A stretch of 64,000 nucleotides of DNA, taken from positions 2,790,001 through 2,854,000 of the forward strand of contig NZ_BAABKV010000001.1 in assembly GCF_039544005.1 (NCBI RefSeq). The letters run 5' to 3'. The DNA comes from Kitasatospora paranensis. Its GTDB lineage: Bacteria; Actinomycetota; Actinomycetes; Streptomycetales; Streptomycetaceae. Position numbers and translations under genes: made by a program. Under the pieces are notes generated by a model that worked only from the letters and a program-made list of their open reading frames with translations, was not told the origin of the DNA and did no database searches. Below are positions 51,710 through 58,328 of this stretch, in pieces. Within the stretch, counting starts at the first letter, position 1. Each line of letters opens with the position of its first letter.

Positions 51710-52294
51710 TCAGCCGGTGAAGGCCTTGACCAGGCTGAAGACCGCGAGGAGCAGCATCAGGGTCGCGGCGATCCGCACGATGACCTTCATCGGGACGTGC
51801 CGCAGCAGCTTCTGCCCGCCCACGATGGCGATCCCGCCGACGGCGCACAGTGCCAGCCACGAGCCGATGCCGACGGCCAGCGGGTCGGCGTACTTGGCCG
51901 CCAGGTTGGCCGTCATGATCTGGGTGAGATCGCCGAACTCGGCGACGGCGACGACCACGAAGCTCGCCCCGGCGACCTTCCAGAAGCTGCTGGAGGAGGG
52001 CTCCTTGGCGGCGTGGCCGTCGTCCTCGTCGTCGTGGTGCCAGAGCAGCATGACGGCGCCGAGCAGGAACAGCGCACCGGAGACGCCCTCCACCCAGCGC
52101 TGCGGCAGCAGCGACAGCAGGCTGCCCGCCACCAGGGCCAGCCCGACCTGGAGGGCGAAGGCGGCGGCGATACCGGCGAAGACGTAGGAGGCCCGGTACT
52201 TGGTGCCGAGCACGAGGCTGGCCAGCGCCGTCTTGTCGGGGAGTTCCGCGAGGAAGATGATGCCGAAGGTCAACGCGGCAACGGTCAGGCTCAT
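51710..52294 (-). CDS. GDT1/TMEM165-family cation exporter (Mn2+/Ca2+)
   Basis: 194 residues, ATG 52294. The family's two ExGD motifs are present: FGIIFLAELPDKTALASLVL and VVVAVAEFGDLTQIMTANLA, with TMs between (FALQVGLALVAGSLLSLLPQ, VSGALFLLGAVMLLWHH). A His/Asp/Glu-rich loop (HHDDEDDGHAAKEP) separates the two halves. Transports manganese (or calcium) out of the cell or in exchange for protons. The yybP-ykoY riboswitch directly upstream fits a manganese exporter, so mRNA rises when Mn2+ is high. Confidence 0.92.
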   Translation of the reverse strand: MSLTVAALTFGIIFLAELPDKTALASLVLGTKYRASYVFAGIAAAFALQVGLALVAGSLLSLLPQRWVEGVSGALFLLGAVMLLWHHDDEDDGHAAKEPSSSSFWKVAGASFVVVAVAEFGDLTQIMTANLAAKYADPLAVGIGSWLALCAVGGIAIVGGQKLLRHVPMKVIVRIAATLMLLLAVFSLVKAFTG

Positions 52295-52377
52295 CAGGGT
52301 TTCGGTCCCTCGGTCGGGCTGCCGGCCGAGGCTCCGTGCGGGGACGCTTCGGCCCGACAGCACTGGTCATGATCACA

Positions 52378-52490
52378 GCACTGCGGCCGAAGGTCTCGCC
52401 GACACCCCGCGGACGCGGTGCCCCGGGCGCCGGGCCCACGAGGGGCCAGTATGTCGACGGTCCGGTGGAGGGCTACTCCCCTTCAACGCC
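52378..52490 (-). promoter_or_regulatory. yybP-ykoY (manganese) riboswitch
   Basis: On the - strand, GAAGGGGAGTAGCCC (about 52486-52472) is the conserved 5' helix and loop of the yybP-ykoY motif, and GTCGGCGAGACCTTCGGCC (52403-52385) is the second conserved loop of that motif. Between them are GC-rich helices of a size expected in actinobacteria. The element is followed by the GDT1-type gene at 52294, the usual target. Binding Mn2+ should promote expression. Boundaries are approximate. Confidence 0.85.
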
Positions 52491-52518
52491 TCCCACCCTA
52501 CCGGACGGGCCGGCGGGC

Positions 52519-53271
52519 TCAGGCGGGCACCTTCCCCCGGCCGACGACCTCCAGCACCGCCACCACCGCGACCGCCTCCACGGCCAGCAGCGCGACCAGC
52601 ACGAACAGCTGCACCGCACCGGCCTGCACCGGGGTGGCGCCGCCGAGCAGCATGCCGACGAACGCGCCGGGCAGCGTGACCAGGCCCACTGTCCTGGTCT
52701 GGTCGAGCGCCGGGACGAGCGAGGTCGCGGCGGCCGTCCGGCAGATCTCCAGGCGGGCGTCGCGGTCCTCGAAGCCGAGCGCCAGCGCCGCCTCCACCTC
52801 GCCGCGCCGCTGCCGCAGCTCGTCCAGCGCCCGCCGGCCGGCCAGCGAGGTGGCGGTCAGTCCGCCGCCGATCAGGATTCCGGCGACCGGGATCAGCGAC
52901 AGCCCCTGGTACGGGAGCAGCCCGGTGACCAGCAGCAGTGCCAGGACGGGCAGCACCCCGGCGCCGATCGGCACCGCCGCCCAGACCCAGCCCGGGCCGG
53001 CGGTCATCCGTCGGCCCGCGGTGCGCACCGCCACCGTGAACATCACCAGCACGAACAGCGTGGACGTCCACAGCGAGCCCACCACCCAGGTGATGACCAG
53101 GGCGACCGCGGCCAGCTGCACGACCGCCCGGAGCCCGGCCCGCACCACGGCCTTGCCGTGCCCGAGCCCGCCGCGGCCGGCCACCGCGGCGGCGGCGGCC
53201 AGCAGCACCGCGATGAGGACCCCGAGGCCCCAGGTGACCGGCAGCAGCTGACCGGTCGAGGCGGCGGCCAT
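52519..53271 (-). CDS. UPF0014/FetB-type ABC permease
   Basis: 250 residues, ATG 53271. Six or seven membrane helices: WGLGVLIAVLLAAAAAVAGR, LAAVALVITWVVGSLWTSTL, GWVWAAVPIGAGVLPVLAL, LSLIPVAGILIGGGLTATSL, TLPGAFVGMLLGGATPVQAG. The conserved motif LRQRRGEVEAALALGFEDRD and RTVGLVTLPGAFVGMLLGG identify the FetB family, related to iron export. Its ATPase partner FetA is not next to it. It begins 4 bases after the protein mannosyltransferase stop on the same strand, so expressed with it. Confidence 0.85.
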   Translation of the reverse strand: MAAASTGQLLPVTWGLGVLIAVLLAAAAAVAGRGGLGHGKAVVRAGLRAVVQLAAVALVITWVVGSLWTSTLFVLVMFTVAVRTAGRRMTAGPGWVWAAVPIGAGVLPVLALLLVTGLLPYQGLSLIPVAGILIGGGLTATSLAGRRALDELRQRRGEVEAALALGFEDRDARLEICRTAAATSLVPALDQTRTVGLVTLPGAFVGMLLGGATPVQAGAVQLFVLVALLAVEAVAVVAVLEVVGRGKVPA

Positions 53272-53275
53272 CCGG

Positions 53276-54901
53276 TCAGATCCAGCTGGTGAACCACATC
53301 CGGTCCTGCCAGTCCGACATCGGGATCACCTCCGCCGTGTAGAGCGGGTGGAAGTAGGCGAAGCAGCCGACGATCGCGAACACGATCAGCCCGGCGCCGG
53401 CCGCGCCCCAGCGCCGCCGGCGGACGGTGGACCGGGCCGGTCCGAGCAGCGCGCCCAGCATCATGGCGACGGCGAGGCAGAGGAAGGGCACCAGCAGCAC
53501 CATGTAGAAGGAGAAGATCGTCCGGTGCTGGTACTGGAACCACGGCAGGTAGATCCCGGCGACGCCGGCCAGCACCGCGCCGGCCCGCCAGTCCCGCCGG
53601 AAGAACCACCGCCACAGCGCGTAGGCCAGCGCGAAGCAGGCCGTCCACCACAGCAGCGGTGTGCCGAGGGCGAGGATCTGGCTGGCGCAGCCGCCCGAGG
53701 AGGTGCAGCCCTGCTGGCCCTGCGGCACCTGCTGCCAGTACATCGACACCGGGCGGCCCTGGACGAGCCAGCTCCACGGGTTGGACTGGTAGGTGTGCGG
53801 TGAGGACAGGCCGGTGTTGAAGTCGTACATCTGCGCGTGGTAGTGCCACCAGCTGCGCAGGGCGGCCGGGACCCAGGTCATCGGCACCTGCGGCAGCGGG
53901 ATGTCGACCAGCGGGGTGCGGGCCATGGACAGGCCGGCCCGGTGGTCGGCCCAGTGCCGGCCGTACCCGCCGTCGGTGGCGAACCAGCCCGTCCAGGCCG
54001 CCAGGTAGACCAGGGCGGCGGCGCCGACGGTGGACAGCAGGCCGGGCAGCGCGTCCCGGCGCAGCAGGGCGCGGGTCGGCCGGTGGGCGCCGGCCCGGCG
54101 GCGGCCGGCCCGGTCCCAGAGCAGCGTCAGCACGGTGAACACCAGCAGGATCTGCAGGCCGTTCCACTTCACCGCACAGGCGCAGCCGAGCAGCACGCCG
54201 GCCGCGATCCGCCACGGGCGCAGCCCGAGCCGGACTTCGTCCCCGGCTCGGCCGCCCTCGGCGCGGGCGGCTTCCAGCACGGCCCGGGTGTGGTCGCGGT
54301 CGATCAGCAGGCTGCCGAAGGCGCCGAGCACGAAGACCATCGACACGCCGTCCAGCAGGCCGACCCGGCTCATCACGAAGTGCAGGCCGTCGACGGCCAT
54401 CAGCAGCGCGGCGGTGCAGCCGAGCAGGGTGGAGGAGAGCAGCCGGCGGCCGATCCGGGCGAGCATCAGCACGGAGAGCGTGCCGAGCAGGGCGACCATC
54501 ACCCGCCAGCCGAAGGGGTGCAGTCCGAAGACCCACTCGCCGAGGGAGATCACCCACTTGCCGAGCGGCGGGTGCGCCACGAACTCGGGCGCCGGGGTGA
54601 GCGGGATCTTCTGGGACGGCGCGAGGATCTGCTGGTTGGCGTCGTCCGGCCAGACGCCCTCGTAGCCGAGGTGGAGCAGCGACCAGGCGTCCTTGGGGTA
54701 GTACGTCTCGTCGAAGACGAAGGCGTTCGGCGTGCCGAGGTCCCAGAACCTCAGCAGGCCGGCGAAGAGCGCGACGGCGATCGGGCCGAGCCAGCCGGAG
54801 TGCCGCACGGCCCAGGCGAGCAGGCCGCGGGCGGGGGCGGCGTGCTGCGCGGCGGTGGCGCCACCGGTGGCCGGGGTGTCGGTGACTGCGGTGTACGCCA
54901 T
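53276..54901 (-). CDS. Dolichyl-phosphate-mannose protein mannosyltransferase (PMT family)
   Basis: 541 residues, ATG 54901. Multi-spanning GT39 protein. Catalytic Asp-Glu pair in the first loop: AFVFDETYYPKDAWSLLHLG. Further family motifs: VAHPPLGKWVISLGEWVFGL, MAVDGLHFVMSRVGLLDGVS, LGCACAVKWNGLQILLVFTV. An inserted Cys-containing loop (GCTSSGGCASQILALG) is outside. It transfers mannose from polyprenyl phosphate to Ser/Thr of secreted proteins, as known in Streptomyces. Located with the UPF0014 permease. A GGGGAGG sequence stands before the ATG. Confidence 0.93.
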   Translation of the reverse strand: MAYTAVTDTPATGGATAAQHAAPARGLLAWAVRHSGWLGPIAVALFAGLLRFWDLGTPNAFVFDETYYPKDAWSLLHLGYEGVWPDDANQQILAPSQKIPLTPAPEFVAHPPLGKWVISLGEWVFGLHPFGWRVMVALLGTLSVLMLARIGRRLLSSTLLGCTAALLMAVDGLHFVMSRVGLLDGVSMVFVLGAFGSLLIDRDHTRAVLEAARAEGGRAGDEVRLGLRPWRIAAGVLLGCACAVKWNGLQILLVFTVLTLLWDRAGRRRAGAHRPTRALLRRDALPGLLSTVGAAALVYLAAWTGWFATDGGYGRHWADHRAGLSMARTPLVDIPLPQVPMTWVPAALRSWWHYHAQMYDFNTGLSSPHTYQSNPWSWLVQGRPVSMYWQQVPQGQQGCTSSGGCASQILALGTPLLWWTACFALAYALWRWFFRRDWRAGAVLAGVAGIYLPWFQYQHRTIFSFYMVLLVPFLCLAVAMMLGALLGPARSTVRRRRWGAAGAGLIVFAIVGCFAYFHPLYTAEVIPMSDWQDRMWFTSWI

Positions 54902-55048
54902 GGACTCGCTGTTCCTCCCCTGTCCGCCCGGCCGCCACGGGCCGCACCGGGGCCGGCGCGGCGCCGACCACCCGGGTGACACTATGTCGCCTTTGTCGCG
55001 AATCCTAGCCCGCTCCCCTGTCGGCGGGCCGCAGTAGCGTGGCGGCCG

Positions 55049-55079
55049 TTGACCCTCGACCAGGTCGAGGCCCCAGAGT
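55049..55079 (+). promoter_or_regulatory. MerR-type promoter/operator
   Basis: TTGACC (-35, 55049-55054) and CAGAGT (-10, 55074-55079) have a 19-base spacer, which contains a perfect dyad CCTCGACC-A-GGTCGAGG (55054-55070). A long spacer with an operator in it is the hallmark of MerR-regulated promoters, where the regulator twists DNA to make it active. It lies 20 bases before the MerR-clamp gene, so autoregulation is expected. Confidence 0.75.
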
Positions 55080-55098
55080 CCTCGGTGTGGAGAGCGGG

Positions 55099-56160
55099 AT
55101 GCGGAGCATCGGTGAGATGGCCCGGGCCAGCGGGCTCGGCGTGAGCACGCTGCGGTTCTACGACGGCGCGGGCGTGTTCGGCCCGGCCCGGGTGGATCCG
55201 CGGACGGGGTACCGCTGGTACGCGCCGGAGCAGCTGGCCGACGCGCGGCTGATCGCCCGGCTGCGCCGGGTCGGGATGCCGCTGGCCGGCATCGCGCAGG
55301 TGCTCGGCGGCGGCCCCGGGGAGGCCCGGGCCGTCCTGGACGCCCATCTGCGCAGGCTGGAGGACGGCCTGGCGGACGCGCGACGCGAGCTCTCCACTGT
55401 CCGATCGCTGCTGGAGACGAGGGAGCACCCGATGACCGAGACCCGACCGACCCGACTGACGCTGCCCGCGGCGGGCCTGGCCGCCGCCCTGGAGGCCGTC
55501 CGATTCGCGGTGCATCCGGACGCCGGGGCGCTGCCGGCCGTCGCCGGCGTGCTCTTCGACGGGACGGACGGCGGCGTGCTGCGGCTGGTCGCCACCGACC
55601 GCTACCGACTGGCCGTCTCGGAGGTGCGACCGGCGGCGACGGAAGGGCCCGCCGCCGACGTGATCGCGCCGACCGCCTTCGTGGACGGGCTGCGCGCGCT
55701 GCTGGCCGCGGCGGACGGCGCGGTCGAGCTGACGGTGGAGGGCACGGCCCTCACCGCGGTTCTCGACGGGCGGACGGTCCGCGGCGAGCGCGTCGACCTG
55801 GACTACCCGGACTACCGCCCCATGCTGCGCACGTCCCCGACCCACCGGGTCGAGCTGTCCGCCGGGGCGCTGCGCGCGGGGATCGGGGCGGCTCCCGTCC
55901 GGACGGCGCGGCGCGACCAGGACGGCGCGGACTTCGACGTCGCGGAGCTGGCGGTGACCGCGGACGGCACGCTGGCGGCAGACGGTTCGGCCGAGGGCGC
56001 GCTGCGGGTCCAGGTGAACCGGGACTTCCTGCTGGAGGCCGTCGCGGCGGGGGCCGGCGGCCAGCTGGTGCTGGAGCTCGGCGGCCCGGTGGCCCCGCTC
56101 GCGATCCGCTTCCCGGAGCGGGCCGGCACCTTCTCGCTGCTGATGCCCGTTGCTCCCTGA
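55099..56160 (+). CDS. MerR-family regulator fused to a DNA-polymerase sliding-clamp-like domain
   Basis: 353 residues, ATG 55099. Residues 1-110: MerR HTH (RSIGEMARASGLGVSTLRFY, DGAGVFGPARVDPRTGYRWY, LARLRRVGMPLAGIAQVLG) with a coiled coil. Residues about 115-353 resemble domains of the bacterial beta clamp (DnaN): LEAVRFAVHPDAGALPAVAG, VLFDGTDGGVLRLVATDRYR, LAVSEVRPAA, LDYPDYRPMLRTSPTHRVEL, NRDFLLEAVAAGAGGQLVLE, APLAIRFPERAGTFSLLMPV. MerR effector domains are variable; a clamp-like one is known from some actinobacterial annotations but its meaning is unknown. It has its own MerR-type promoter. Confidence 0.85.
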   Translation: MRSIGEMARASGLGVSTLRFYDGAGVFGPARVDPRTGYRWYAPEQLADARLIARLRRVGMPLAGIAQVLGGGPGEARAVLDAHLRRLEDGLADARRELSTVRSLLETREHPMTETRPTRLTLPAAGLAAALEAVRFAVHPDAGALPAVAGVLFDGTDGGVLRLVATDRYRLAVSEVRPAATEGPAADVIAPTAFVDGLRALLAAADGAVELTVEGTALTAVLDGRTVRGERVDLDYPDYRPMLRTSPTHRVELSAGALRAGIGAAPVRTARRDQDGADFDVAELAVTADGTLAADGSAEGALRVQVNRDFLLEAVAAGAGGQLVLELGGPVAPLAIRFPERAGTFSLLMPVAP

Positions 56161-56170
56161 GCCGTGACGG

Positions 56171-56208
56171 CGGCCGGGCGCCGGGTCCGTGGACCCGGCG
56201 CCCGGCCG
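56171..56208. terminator. Perfect 18-bp hairpin between the MerR and MFS genes
   Basis: CGGCCGGGCGCCGGGTCC (56171-56188) and GGACCCGGCGCCCGGCCG (56191-56208) are fully complementary. The 2-base gap (GT) means the loop must open the innermost pair. It lies between convergent genes. Confidence 0.78.
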
Positions 56209-56224
56209 GCGGTGACGGTGGCGG

Positions 56225-57538
56225 TCAGGCCGCCGTGCTGAGCTCCCCCACCGGGCGGGTCAGCGCGACCGTCACCGGGGCGGCGTTGTCCTGCGCGGGC
56301 GTGAGGTGGCCGCGCAGCCGCAGCGCCAGGGTGATGATCAGCAGGGTGCAGCCCGCCATCGCCAGCAGGTAGAGCGGCCAGGTGCCGGAGCCGACCAGCA
56401 GGACGCCGACGGCCGGGCCGACCGCGATGGCGACCTGCTTCACCAGGGCGTGCGCGGCGTTGTAGGTGCCGAGCAGCCGGGCCGGGGCGAGGTCGGCCAC
56501 GATCGGGCCGAGGGTCGGGGCGAGCAGCGACTCACCCACGCCGAACAGCGCGTACACGGCGACCACGGCGACCGTGGCGGCGAGCGCCTCGGAGCGGACG
56601 AGGCCGGCCACCAGCGCGGCCGCCCAGGCGCCGAGCCAGACCACACCGGCCGCGGCCATCGCGGCGGTGCGGCGGCGGCGCTCGGTGATCCGCACGACGA
56701 ACATCTGGAGCAGCACGATGGTCAGCGCGTTCGCGCCGATCGCGATGCCCAGGGTGGACGGCGCGGTGCCGACGGTGTCGGTGGCGAAGGCGGCCACCCC
56801 GGACTCGAACTGGCCGTAGCAGGTGAAGAAGATCAGGGCGACGAGCAGGCAGAGCCGGAGCATGGCCTTGTCGGCGGCCAGCGCGCGCAGGCCGGTCGGG
56901 CCGCCGCGCTCCGCCACCGCCACGGGGGCGGCCGCCGGGATCCGGGCGGTGCCGGCCACCAGCCCGAGGCCGATCAGGGTGACCGCCTCGATGGTGAACA
57001 GCCGGGTGAGGCTGGCCGGGTCGGCGACGTCCACGATCTGGCCGCCGACCAGGGCGCCGATGCCCATGCCCAGGTTGACCAGGGTGAACTGGAGCGCGAA
57101 GGCCCGCGAGCGCTCGGCCTTGGCCGAGCTGCGGACGATCATCGTGGAGAGCGCCGGCGCGCAGGCGGTGAACCCCGCGCCGAACAGGAAGGACGCCGCC
57201 AGCAGGGTCGGCGCGGTCTGCGCCTGCCCGAAGGCGTACGCGCCGGCGGCGGCCAGCGCGGCACCGACCAGCAGCACCGGCCGGGGGCCGTGGCGGTCGA
57301 TGCCGCGGCCGGTGAACGGCAGCACGGCGAGGGCCGCGAGCGCGAAGACGGTGAACACCATCCCGGCCGCGAACGAGCCGAGCCCGCGCACCTGGTCCAC
57401 ATAGACGAACATGTACGGCATCGTGAAACCGCTGCCGAACGCGCTGAGCGCGTTGCCGATCTGGACGCGGCGCAGCGGACCGCCCGCCCTGTCCGTCCGC
57501 CGCACCCGCTGCTTCACCGTGCCGGCCACCGTGCACAC
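56225..57538 (-). CDS. MFS transporter (12 TMS)
   Basis: 437 residues, ATG 57538. Twelve hydrophobic helices; motif A-like GRGIDRHGPRPVLLVGAALA between helices 2 and 3; later LFGAGFTACAPALSTMIVRS, LVNLGMGIGALVGGQIVDVA, ANALTIVLLQMFVVRITERR. Drug or metabolite efflux, substrate unknown. Divergent from a MarR regulator with 122 AT-rich bases between, a common regulator/target pair, so MarR probably represses it and is relieved by the pump's substrate. Confidence 0.88.
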   Translation of the reverse strand: MCTVAGTVKQRVRRTDRAGGPLRRVQIGNALSAFGSGFTMPYMFVYVDQVRGLGSFAAGMVFTVFALAALAVLPFTGRGIDRHGPRPVLLVGAALAAAGAYAFGQAQTAPTLLAASFLFGAGFTACAPALSTMIVRSSAKAERSRAFALQFTLVNLGMGIGALVGGQIVDVADPASLTRLFTIEAVTLIGLGLVAGTARIPAAAPVAVAERGGPTGLRALAADKAMLRLCLLVALIFFTCYGQFESGVAAFATDTVGTAPSTLGIAIGANALTIVLLQMFVVRITERRRRTAAMAAAGVVWLGAWAAALVAGLVRSEALAATVAVVAVYALFGVGESLLAPTLGPIVADLAPARLLGTYNAAHALVKQVAIAVGPAVGVLLVGSGTWPLYLLAMAGCTLLIITLALRLRGHLTPAQDNAAPVTVALTRPVGELSTAA

Positions 57539-57552
57539 CCCTTTGCCATGAA

Positions 57553-57569
57553 GGAAGGTTGACCCTTCC
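57553..57569. promoter_or_regulatory. Inverted repeat GGAAGG-TTGAC-CCTTCC in the MarR/MFS intergenic region
   Basis: Six-base arms with a 5-base spacer. Further dyad-like parts lie in the AT-rich piece to 57640 (AGAG-CTAAA-CTCT at 57592-57604, two CAAAG copies at 57611-57640). Candidate binding sites for the MarR protein; exact operator not certain. Confidence 0.45.
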
Positions 57570-57660
57570 GCTTTTAACTCCGCAAGATTTCAGAGCTAAA
57601 CTCTACGGATCCAAAGACTCAGGTGTCAAAGGCTTAACGCCTACAGGAAGCCGTGGGAGA

Positions 57661-58230
57661 ATGGGCGCCATGACCGCACGCAAGCCCGAGTCACCGGCCG
57701 CGGCCGAACTCGGCATCGCCGAGCAAGTCGCCCTCTATCAGCGGGAGTTCCCCACCGTTGACCCGCAGGTGGAGACCATCGTCTCCACCCTCTCCCGGCT
57801 CGCCCGGCGGATGAACGTGGCCTACGGCCGCCAGCTGGCTGTGCTCGGAATCACCTCCGCCGAGTGGGAGGTGCTCAAGGCCCTGGTCTTCGCGGGCAGC
57901 CCGTACCGGCTCGGCCCCGGCGAGCTCGCCAAGCGGCTCGGGCTGACCCCGGCGGCGATGACCCACCGGATTGACCGGATGGTCGGCGACGGGCTGGTCA
58001 CCCGGGACCGCGACGAGTCCAACCGGGTCCGGGTGATCATCGAGCTGACCGAGACCGGCCGGGACAAGTGGCTGGAGCTGATGCGGATGGCCGCCGTCTT
58101 CGAGGCCGACCTGCTCCAGGACATCGTCGGTGAGGAGCGCAGCGCGCTCTCGGCGACCCTCGGCCGGATGCTGCGGCGGATCGAGCAGAGCCAGCCGGAC
58201 GCCCTCGGCCGCACCGAGGACCTGGCCTGA
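57661..58230 (+). CDS. MarR-family transcriptional regulator
   Basis: 189 residues from ATG 57661 (ATG 57670 also possible). Winged helix: LARRMNVAYGRQLAVLGITS, AEWEVLKALVFAGSPYRLGP, GELAKRLGLTPAAMTHRIDR (recognition helix), MVGDGLVTRDRDESNRVRVI (wing). Dimer helices at both ends. It most likely represses the divergent MFS gene and itself and is released by a small aromatic or drug-like ligand. GGGAGA lies ahead of the start. Confidence 0.9.
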   Translation: MGAMTARKPESPAAAELGIAEQVALYQREFPTVDPQVETIVSTLSRLARRMNVAYGRQLAVLGITSAEWEVLKALVFAGSPYRLGPGELAKRLGLTPAAMTHRIDRMVGDGLVTRDRDESNRVRVIIELTETGRDKWLELMRMAAVFEADLLQDIVGEERSALSATLGRMLRRIEQSQPDALGRTEDLA

Positions 58231-58271
58231 CGCCCGTCGCAGCACCTTTCGCGCGCCCGGCCCCGCGCACG

Positions 58272-58312
58272 CGCGACCGCCCCGGACGGGAGACCCGTCC
58301 GGGGCGGTCGCG
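58272..58312. terminator. Perfect 19-bp hairpin between MarR and chitinase genes
   Basis: CGCGACCGCCCCGGACGGG pairs fully with CCCGTCCGGGGCGGTCGCG, loop AGA. The strongest hairpin in the window, located between convergent genes. Confidence 0.85.
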
Positions 58313-58328
58313 GTGATCGGTCGGTGCG

